Made by a program: the position numbers and the translations under genes | In this document: in pieces, positions 58,103 to 64,000 of the stretch | How the letters are laid out: the number at the start of each line of letters is the position of its first letter | Position numbering within the stretch: the stretch's first letter is position 1 | Origin: Hyphobacterium indicum | GTDB taxonomy: Bacteria; Pseudomonadota; Alphaproteobacteria; Caulobacterales; Maricaulaceae | NCBI RefSeq assembly: GCF_003129605.1 | Contig: NZ_QBDX01000001.1 | Coordinates: 62,001 to 126,000 of the forward strand | DNA length: 64,000 bases | Direction of reading: 5' to 3' | The notes under the pieces: generated by a model | What the model saw: only the letters and a program-made list of their open reading frames with translations | Database searches by the model: none | Told to the model about the DNA's origin: nothing

Positions 58103-58186
58103 AGTGTCTGCGCCGCCGTCCCGGCACCCACAGGACTTGCCAATTGACGCTATGGGCCTAGCGTCTGCTCCAGCGGATCGGGAAGC

Positions 58187-59275
58187 ATGATGATGGAAAA
58201 CTGGGCACTGGAGATCGCGCGCGCTGATATTCGCCTTGCTGAATGCGCAGCGGTGAAGCCACGAAATCTGACCCACGGTGAAGCGCGCCTGAAAATCGAC
58301 AGCTTTGCGCTGACAGCAAATAATATCACCTATGCCGCCTTTGGCGACATCATGCGCTATTGGGATTTCTTTCCCGCATCGGAAGCGAGCAAGGGACGGT
58401 TGCCGGTCTGGGGCTTTGCCGAAGTGTCGGAAAGCCGCCATCCGGACCTGCCGGTGGGAGACCGCATCTATGGTTATTTCCAGGCCGCCTCGGAATTGAT
58501 CGTCAGCCCGGCAAAAGTCACAGCGGCAGGCTTTACCGACGCCAGTGAGCACCGGAGCGCATTGCCGCCCGCCTATAACCGCTATATCCGGTGTGCCGGA
58601 GATGCGGGCTATGATCCGGCGCTCGAAGCGGAGCAGATGGTGTTGCAGCCGCTTTTTCTGACCGGCTGGCTGCTGGCGCGCTATCTGCGCGAGGAGGGCG
58701 CTTTCGGAGCCAGCCGCGTCTATCTGACCAGCGCTTCCAGCAAGACCGCCATCGGCATGGCTCAATGCCTGCGGGATGAACCCCTCGACGGCGTGAAGAT
58801 TTGCGCGCTGACCTCGTCCGGATCGAGCGAATTCGTCGCTGGTCTGGGCCTCTATGACGAGGTGCATCTTTATTCCGATATCGACCGTCTGCCCGCGGGC
58901 AGGCCCTCCATGATGGTGGATTTTGCCGGTGATGCTACGGTCAATCGCGACGTCCATTCCCGTCTGGGCGATCAGATGAAGGCTAATATCCGCGTTGGCG
59001 GCGCCCATTGGGAACACAGCGCTCCGGCGCAGAACCTGCCGGGTCCGAAACCGGTTTTCTTCTTTGCGCCGGATCACATGGAGAAGGCCCGCGAGGCGCT
59101 GGGTCCGGGGGGATTCCAGGCCGCTTACAGCAAGGACTGGTCCGCCTTCGCCGCAAGCGCGCGAAACTGGCTCACCTTTCACGAATTCAGGGGCGCGCGG
59201 GCTTGCTTCGATATCTACAACAAGCTCATCGCCGGTGACGCGCTGGCGCGCGATGGTCTGACGATCCGGCCATGA
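58187..59275 (+). CDS. DUF2855 family protein
   Basis: 362 residues, start MMMENW at 58187 (GGAAG upstream). The whole length matches the DUF2855 layout: an N-terminal quinone-reductase-like part (LKIDSFALTANNITYAAFGDIMRYWDFFP, WGFAEVSESRHPDLPVGDRIYGYF) and a Rossmann-like half with VYLTSASSKTAIGMA. The fold looks like a medium-chain dehydrogenase/reductase without the zinc ligands; activity has not been established for the family. Confidence 0.88.
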   Translation: MMMENWALEIARADIRLAECAAVKPRNLTHGEARLKIDSFALTANNITYAAFGDIMRYWDFFPASEASKGRLPVWGFAEVSESRHPDLPVGDRIYGYFQAASELIVSPAKVTAAGFTDASEHRSALPPAYNRYIRCAGDAGYDPALEAEQMVLQPLFLTGWLLARYLREEGAFGASRVYLTSASSKTAIGMAQCLRDEPLDGVKICALTSSGSSEFVAGLGLYDEVHLYSDIDRLPAGRPSMMVDFAGDATVNRDVHSRLGDQMKANIRVGGAHWEHSAPAQNLPGPKPVFFFAPDHMEKAREALGPGGFQAAYSKDWSAFAASARNWLTFHEFRGARACFDIYNKLIAGDALARDGLTIRP

Positions 59276-59302
59276 AAAAAGCCGCCGGGATCACCGGCGG
59301 CT
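59275..59302 (-). terminator. intrinsic terminator of the small lipoprotein gene
   Basis: Perfect 9-base stem AGCCGCCGG/CCGGCGGCT (59280-59288 with 59294-59302), loop of 5, then six T on the minus strand (59275-59280). It overlaps the stop of the convergent DUF2855 gene. Confidence 0.8.
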
Positions 59303-59326
59303 CTCAAACACTCATGGATGACTGCC

Positions 59327-59623
59327 TTAGCCGCCAAAACCCTGATCAGGGCTTGCGCCGCGCGCATTGCCGCCGTCAAGACGATCATGGGCTTCCTGGG
59401 CATCACGCTCCATCTGCTCCCATTCTTCATCGGTGCGGCAAACACGGCTGCCGAGACGGGATCCGGTCTGACGAATGGTGCGGCACCGCAGTCCGCCCTC
59501 TTCGGCGGTCCGGGTTTCCTGTGCCCGTTGATCACGGGCCGCAGCCTGTTCCTCGTCTGTCATGGTGGCGCAGGCGGCAAGTGAAAGCGGCAAGACCGCC
59601 AGAAGCAAAGAAGTACGAAACAT
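59327..59623 (-). CDS. small lipoprotein
   Basis: 98 residues from the ATG at 59623. A signal peptide with lipobox SLAAC (MFRTSLLLAVLPLSLAAC) is followed by a highly charged, Glu/Arg-rich region and RTIRQTGSRLGSRVCRTDEEWEQ, a Cys-containing motif seen in many small uncharacterised alphaproteobacterial lipoproteins. Envelope location; function unknown. It ends in the terminator at 59275. Confidence 0.75.
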   Translation of the reverse strand: MFRTSLLLAVLPLSLAACATMTDEEQAAARDQRAQETRTAEEGGLRCRTIRQTGSRLGSRVCRTDEEWEQMERDAQEAHDRLDGGNARGASPDQGFGG

Positions 59624-59724
59624 GATGATCCCCGGATAACTTGTACAACCGAAGCTAGCTGACTGGCCCGTTGAGTCCATTCCCTCATACATGAAAATTC
59701 CGTAATCAATTGCGAGCGCCAGTC

Positions 59725-59760
59725 AAAAGCAATTGCGCCCGCCGGTGAGGGCGGGCGCAA
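59725..59760 (-). terminator. hairpin terminator of the curlin-like gene
   Basis: Perfect 11-base stem TTGCGCCCGCC/GGCGGGCGCAA (59733-59743 with 59750-59760), loop of 6, followed on the minus strand by TTGCTTTTG. The T-run is short, so termination may be partial. Confidence 0.55.
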
Positions 59761-59780
59761 TGTTGGGGAATGTGGCGGAT

Positions 59781-60296
59781 CTAGTGATCGCCCTGGATCA
59801 CCAGGGTGACATTTCCACTACCGCGTTGACGCAGTGAGCCACGATTGCCATTTCCGACCTGGATGATCGCCCCGGCATTGTTATTACCGGCTTGGTCGGT
59901 CACGGCCGAATTGTTCGACCCCATCTGGTAGATGCCCGACAGATTGTTATTGCCGGTCTGGACCGCCGTGGCGCCATTATTATAGCCCTGCTGGCCAATG
60001 ACAGCGTCATTGCGGCGGCCATACTGATCGACATAGGCGTCGTTATAGCTGCCTTGCTGGGCCACTGTAGTGCCATTATAGCTGCCATCCTGCATGATCA
60101 AGATGTGCTGGCGATAGCCGTCCTGGCGCAACGAGGCGCTGTTGCGCGAGCCATACTGGCGTCCTGCAACTTCGTTCTGCACGCCATACTGGTTCACGCG
60201 AACCTCATTGCGGCGGGACTGGGCGTCAGCGGCACCGGCCATGCTGACAACGGAAGCGGCGACAAATGCGCCGGCGATCAGGGTGCGAAGTTTCAT
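59781..60296 (-). CDS. curlin-like fibre subunit
   Basis: 171 residues with a signal peptide (ending AGAADAQ). The mature protein is a chain of degenerate repeats of about 20 residues with the curlin spacing, for example VNQYGVQNEVAGRQYGSRNS, MQDGSYNGTTVAQQGSYNDA and IYQMGSNNSAVTDQAGNNNA, rich in Q-x-G and N. This is the pattern of CsgA/CsgB-type amyloid subunits. The genes for CsgG, CsgE and CsgF are not in the window. The gene lies 180 bases downstream of the CsgH-like gene on the same strand. Confidence 0.88.
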   Translation of the reverse strand: MKLRTLIAGAFVAASVVSMAGAADAQSRRNEVRVNQYGVQNEVAGRQYGSRNSASLRQDGYRQHILIMQDGSYNGTTVAQQGSYNDAYVDQYGRRNDAVIGQQGYNNGATAVQTGNNNLSGIYQMGSNNSAVTDQAGNNNAGAIIQVGNGNRGSLRQRGSGNVTLVIQGDH

Positions 60297-60422
60297 TTGT
60301 ATCTCCTGTCAAACGGGCCGGTGCGGAATTGCTTGACCGGCTATGTCTCCTGTCTAGACGAACCGGTATGAGGCGATCCTGAGCGCTGTATTCATGATCA
60401 ATTCAGCTACATAAATGAGCGC

Positions 60423-60451
60423 AAAAAAACGCCCGGCTCGGGGCCGGGCGT
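60423..60451 (-). terminator. intrinsic terminator of the CsgH-like gene
   Basis: Perfect 9-base stem ACGCCCGGC/GCCGGGCGT (60429-60437 with 60443-60451), loop of 5, then seven T on the minus strand (60423-60429). It separates the CsgH-like gene from the curlin-like gene. Confidence 0.85.
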
Positions 60452-60476
60452 GAGGGGTTCAGGAGGGAAAGAGAAT

Positions 60477-61001
60477 CTAGTAGTTGAAGCGCGAAAAGCT
60501 CAGCCGCTGTGTATTGAGCGGCAGATAGGCACGGCCGCGCGGGGGTGTCGCCGGCATGGCCTGTTGATTGATGCCGTCCTGGCAGACCAGTCGCCCGGCG
60601 CTGTCATAAACCCGCAATTCTGCGGCGACCGACACATCCACACCATAGGCACCTTCATTCAGGCGCTCATTCTGCGGACGGACGCCAAACGGAGATTCCG
60701 GACCATTGCGGGCCGGGCCGCGATACATCGTCGTCAGATAATTGCGCGACAGGGTCGACATATAGCGGCTCGGGCGGACTTGGCCGGATTGCGACATGTC
60801 CAGATAGCCGGTCGGCGTGATCTGATACGCAGTCATTTCCCAATGGCCGGGGCGGTCCGCAGCAGCGCTGGCGGTCAGAAAACCGCTGCCATCGCCGGAA
60901 TGGCGCACATCAAGCGCGCAATCAGCAGCACTGGCCGATCCGGCCGTGATCGCGGCCAGAGCAGCGGCGGAGACCAGAAGTTTCGTTGTTATGCGTGACA
61001 T
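60477..61001 (-). CDS. CsgH-like curli assembly protein
   Basis: 174 residues from the ATG at 61001; the frame continues to 61046. Signal peptide MSRITTKLLVSAAALAAITA ends before ADCALDV. The following 80 residues, starting with CALDVRHSGDGSGFLTASAA and including WEMTAYQITPTGYLDMSQSG, have the strand pattern of the alphaproteobacterial CsgH domain (Cys near the start, polar strands ending in a QxG-type motif). CsgH delays CsgA amyloid formation in the periplasm. The C-terminal 90 residues are an extension with no recognised family. It lies upstream of the curlin-like gene on the same strand but is separated from it by a terminator. Confidence 0.65.
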   Translation of the reverse strand: MSRITTKLLVSAAALAAITAGSASAADCALDVRHSGDGSGFLTASAAADRPGHWEMTAYQITPTGYLDMSQSGQVRPSRYMSTLSRNYLTTMYRGPARNGPESPFGVRPQNERLNEGAYGVDVSVAAELRVYDSAGRLVCQDGINQQAMPATPPRGRAYLPLNTQRLSFSRFNY

Positions 61002-61196
61002 GACAGGCTCCTTTCGTGTTGGCGTGATCAAGTCAGTGGCCAACATGCCTGTTTGTGTCTGACCGGGATGTGAGGCTTGCGTTCACTTTCAGTTCAGGCA
61101 GCGGACAGGCACCGCCAGTGACAGTCACCCGGCTGGAAATGAACAGCGTTTACTTTACTGTTTCCGATGTCGGAAAGACCGCCAGGGGAGTGAAAA

Positions 61197-62453
61197 TTGG
61201 GCAAGATTGATCCGCTGTATCAGGCAAAGTCATGGGGAGACCGGGCCGCCAATCTGCAGATCCTGGCGGAATTGCGGGCCAATGAGCCGATCTGTTTCAA
61301 CCGCAAGGACGGCTATGTCGATCTCTGGCATATCACGCGTCATGCCGACATTTTCGAGGTGGAGAAGAACACAGACAGCTTCATCGTCGCGCCACGCATG
61401 GTGCTGATGCCCACCGAGCGGGAGGAAAGGCTTCGGGAATTCACCGGCGGCACGGTGCATATCATCAAGAGCCTGGTCTCCATCGACAAGCCGGAACACC
61501 CGCCCTTGCGCATGCTGACGCAAGGCTGGTTCATGCCGAAGAATCTCGCTCGTCTGCAGGGCGCAATGGACGCCTCGGCGGACACCGCGCTGGAAAGACT
61601 GGCGGCTGCGGGAGGCGTATGTGATTTTGCCCAGGATATTGCGCTCGAATACCCTTTGCGCGTCATCATGGCGGCGATGGGCATCCCGTCGGACGATTAT
61701 CCGAAAATGCTGAAGCTCACACAGGAGCTGTTCTCGCCGGAAGACCCGGATGTCTCGGCGGACGAAAAAACGCAGGAAGAAGTCACCGCCGGTATCATCA
61801 ATACCTTTATGGAATTCTACGCCTATTTCACGGCGCTGACGGCGGACCGGAAAGCCAGGCCCCGCGATGACCTTGCCAGCGTCATCGCCAATGCCGAGAT
61901 CGATGGCGAACCCATCGGCGAGGCCGAACAGCTGGGCTACTATATCATCACGGCCACAGCCGGGCATGACACGACCAGCTTTTCCCTGTCCGAAGCGATC
62001 TGGCACCTTGCGCAGAACCCGGACGTGCTGGCCGAGCTCAAGGCCGACCCGGACGCAATGGCCCCAAAGATTGTCGAGGAATCGATCCGCCTGGCCTCAC
62101 CCGTGCGGCATTTCCTGCGCACGGCGACCGAAGACATCAGGATTGGCGGCCATCAATTCCATGCAGGCGATACGCTGATGCTGTGGTTCCCGTCCGGCAG
62201 CCGCGACGAGGCTGTCTTCGAGGACCCTGATGTCTTCAACCCGCATCGCGACATGTCGACCCGCCACGCCTCTTTCGGGCATGGTGCGCATATCTGCCTC
62301 GGCATGCATCTCGCCCGGCAGGAAAATGCCGCCTTCCTCAAACAGCTGGCCACCCGTGTAAAATCTATTGAGCTGACCGGTGAGCCGGAATTCAATCATT
62401 CCCATTTTGTCGGGGGCATCAAACATCTGCCGGTGAAGATGGAGCTGGAATAA
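61197..62453 (+). CDS. cytochrome P450
   Basis: 418 residues, TTG start with GGGAG about 7 bases upstream. The I-helix AGHDTTSF, the ExxR pair in EESIRLASPVRH and the haem loop FGHGAHICLGMHLARQE with Cys367 are all intact, so it should be a functional soluble monooxygenase of the bacterial class I type. Substrate unknown; redox partners are not adjacent. The gene is flanked by the CsgH-like gene (divergent) and the solute-binding protein (convergent). Confidence 0.92.
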   Translation: MGKIDPLYQAKSWGDRAANLQILAELRANEPICFNRKDGYVDLWHITRHADIFEVEKNTDSFIVAPRMVLMPTEREERLREFTGGTVHIIKSLVSIDKPEHPPLRMLTQGWFMPKNLARLQGAMDASADTALERLAAAGGVCDFAQDIALEYPLRVIMAAMGIPSDDYPKMLKLTQELFSPEDPDVSADEKTQEEVTAGIINTFMEFYAYFTALTADRKARPRDDLASVIANAEIDGEPIGEAEQLGYYIITATAGHDTTSFSLSEAIWHLAQNPDVLAELKADPDAMAPKIVEESIRLASPVRHFLRTATEDIRIGGHQFHAGDTLMLWFPSGSRDEAVFEDPDVFNPHRDMSTRHASFGHGAHICLGMHLARQENAAFLKQLATRVKSIELTGEPEFNHSHFVGGIKHLPVKMELE

Positions 62454-62469
62454 CGCCGGAGCGGCGGCG

Positions 62470-63999
62470 CTACTCGGCCGCCTGGCTGATTGGCTCCAGT
62501 CCCTCGCGGCACAGCCAGCGGGACCGGTTCTGAAGTGCCGGATTGGCATTCCAGCCGGTAATGTCCGGGCGCACCAGGTCAAAATTGACGGGCACAAGCA
62601 AAGGCGCATGAGGCACTTCCGCCAGCAGGATTTCCTCTGCTGCCCCAAACAGGCGTTGCCTTTCGGCGACGTCGCTTGTGGACAGGCCAGCTTCGATCAG
62701 GGCGTCATAATCGGCATGGGTCCAGCGGCTGTAATTGATCTCGCCCGCCCGGCTCTCCCACATCAGAAGCGAGGCATAGGGATCGCCATACTCCGGCGTC
62801 CAGCCATTATTGCCGAAAGAGAAATCACCGGCCCGCATGGCCGCAAAGTGAAATTGCACATCGCCTACGCTGATATCGACAGACACCCATGGGGCGATCA
62901 AGGCCCAGTCCTGCTGGAGCACTGGCGCGATCCGCTGTTGGTACGGCGTGTGCTGATAGACCACGTCCAGCGGGTTTTCGGGCCCGTACCCGGCATCGAT
63001 CAGCAGCGCTCTGGCCTGTTCCCGCCGTGTTTCCATGTCATCGTCGGCATAGGACAATCGCAAGCCCGGCGCCGCATTCGGCACCGCTTCCGAAATCATC
63101 CGGAAGCTCGGGCCGGAGGCACCGTTCAGGATTTCATTGGCGATGAAACGCCGGTCAATCGCCATCGAAAAGGCCTGCCGCACGCGTACATCCGTAAACG
63201 GGCCAGCCGCCGTGTTGAAAAGAATATCTTCGGCGGTATAGCTTGCGGATTCCCGGAGCAGCCCGCCATGCTGATCGCGCAGCATGTTGATATTCGATCC
63301 CTCAATAACGGTGTGCAGGTCGAGCGCGCCGGTCCGGACCATCCGTTCGCCAGTGACGCGGTCGGACACAGGATAATAATAAACCGTATCAAAACAGATC
63401 TGACCGGCTTCAAAGAATTCCGGATTGGCGGTCAGCTCGATAAAGTTGGAGGTACGCCATTGTGACAGAACATAGGGACCATTCGTGACGATATTCTCCG
63501 GCTGGATCCAGGCATCGCCATGGATGTCGTGAACATGCCGGGGCAGCGGGTAGCTGTTATTGACGAGAAAACCTTCCAGATACGGCATCGGATAGGCCAG
63601 CCGTATCTCCAGCGTCAGATCGTCCAGTGCCTCGACGCCCAGCGCCTCCGGCGGCAAATTTCCGGCAATCACATCGGCACCATTTTCGAAGATAAAAAAT
63701 TTGGAGCTGTTTTCGTTTAGCGTCGCCGGATTGGCGGCGCGTTGTATACCGGCTGCCACATCATGGGCCGTCACCGGAATGCCGTCGGACCAGCGGCTTT
63801 CGCGTAAGGTAAATCGCCAGACCAGTCCATCGTCCGAAGTCTCGGCACCCGCCACCAGCCCTGGAATTGTGTCGCCGTTTTCATTCGCGACATAGAGCCC
63901 GGTAAACATGTCCATGATGATCGCAAATTCGATATTCAGAACCGTCTTTTGTGGATCCAGCGTGAGGGGTTCGCCGTCACTGCCCCGATGGAGCGTGCG
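62470..63999 (-). CDS. extracellular solute-binding protein, OppA-like (SBP_bac_5), 5' end cut by window
   Basis: About 509 residues are visible; the start lies beyond the window. The frame is open from its first base (reading LHRGSDGEPLTLDP) through the typical IIMDMFTGLYV, DGLVWRFTLRESRWSDGIPVTAHDVAAG and NTAAGPFTDVRVRQAFSMAIDR segments to the end. These are the marks of peptide/nickel-type (family 5) binding proteins, the periplasmic receptor of an Opp/Dpp-like ABC importer. Ligand not predictable. Its permease and ATPase genes are not in view. Confidence 0.92.
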   Translation of the reverse strand, partial: RTLHRGSDGEPLTLDPQKTVLNIEFAIIMDMFTGLYVANENGDTIPGLVAGAETSDDGLVWRFTLRESRWSDGIPVTAHDVAAGIQRAANPATLNENSSKFFIFENGADVIAGNLPPEALGVEALDDLTLEIRLAYPMPYLEGFLVNNSYPLPRHVHDIHGDAWIQPENIVTNGPYVLSQWRTSNFIELTANPEFFEAGQICFDTVYYYPVSDRVTGERMVRTGALDLHTVIEGSNINMLRDQHGGLLRESASYTAEDILFNTAAGPFTDVRVRQAFSMAIDRRFIANEILNGASGPSFRMISEAVPNAAPGLRLSYADDDMETRREQARALLIDAGYGPENPLDVVYQHTPYQQRIAPVLQQDWALIAPWVSVDISVGDVQFHFAAMRAGDFSFGNNGWTPEYGDPYASLLMWESRAGEINYSRWTHADYDALIEAGLSTSDVAERQRLFGAAEEILLAEVPHAPLLVPVNFDLVRPDITGWNANPALQNRSRWLCREGLEPISQAAE

Positions 64000-64000
64000 A

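Overview
The window is 64 kb of a GC-rich alphaproteobacterial chromosome, most likely from the Maricaulales/Hyphomonadales group (Maricaulis, Oceanicaulis or Glycocaulis type). That assignment is an inference. It rests on gene orders typical of alphaproteobacteria (sucC-sucD-sucA-sucB-lpd; DUF484-xerC opposite priA; atpHAGDC; obgE-nadD-rsfS-rlmH-envC-ctpA-yibQ-rppH; rplU-rpmA), on an L21 protein with a long Ala/Lys tail, and on curli-like and autotransporter-like secreted proteins. No rRNA, CRISPR array or intact mobile element is visible.

1-14.6 kb: a partial zinc-ribbon methyltransferase, a YceI-like lipoprotein and an MFS transporter lead into the TCA block sucC, (small membrane protein, hotdog thioesterase), sucD, sucA, sucB, lpd. 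SucB carries two lipoyl domains joined by an acidic linker. A GNAT enzyme and a membrane protein/winged-helix regulator pair follow. 14.6-20.4 kb: xerC and DUF484 (minus), priA and terC (plus), and a solA-like flavoenzyme (minus).

20.6-34.7 kb: the F1 ATP synthase genes atpH-A-G-D are separated from atpC by a strong terminator and a secreted ORF of unknown function. Facing them on the minus strand is a long operon, obgE-nadD-egtD-rsfS-rlmH-envC-ctpA-yibQ-rppH, covering ribosome maturation, NAD synthesis, hercynine synthesis and cell-wall splitting. rsfS appears to start at CTG.

34.8-36.6 kb holds the most unusual locus: two tandem paralogues with a ribbon-helix-helix DNA-binding domain, a single transmembrane segment and a different periplasmic domain in each (four EF-hands in the first, an unrecognised domain in the second). 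Their leaders align without gaps, and both have a second Shine-Dalgarno and in-frame ATG exactly at the DNA-binding/membrane junction. Then come a GNAT enzyme, rpmA-rplU, a tRNA-Ser(CGA) and a divergent proB/proA pair displaced from its usual place beside obgE.

41.9-50.1 kb is accessory DNA: a GlxA-type regulator, an Rv2258c-like methyltransferase, a methanethiol methyltransferase, remnants of a MATE exporter, of a copper P-type ATPase and of an IS3 transposase, and three secreted proteins of unknown or loosely known function. 50.1-64 kb is rich in surface and signalling genes: a second zinc-ribbon methyltransferase, a subtilisin-like autotransporter with 17 perfectly phased GDIxPFx heptads, a TPR-EAL phosphodiesterase, a DUF900 lipoprotein hydrolase, a DUF2855 protein, a small lipoprotein, a curlin-like subunit with a CsgH-like partner, a cytochrome P450, and a solute-binding protein cut by the window end.
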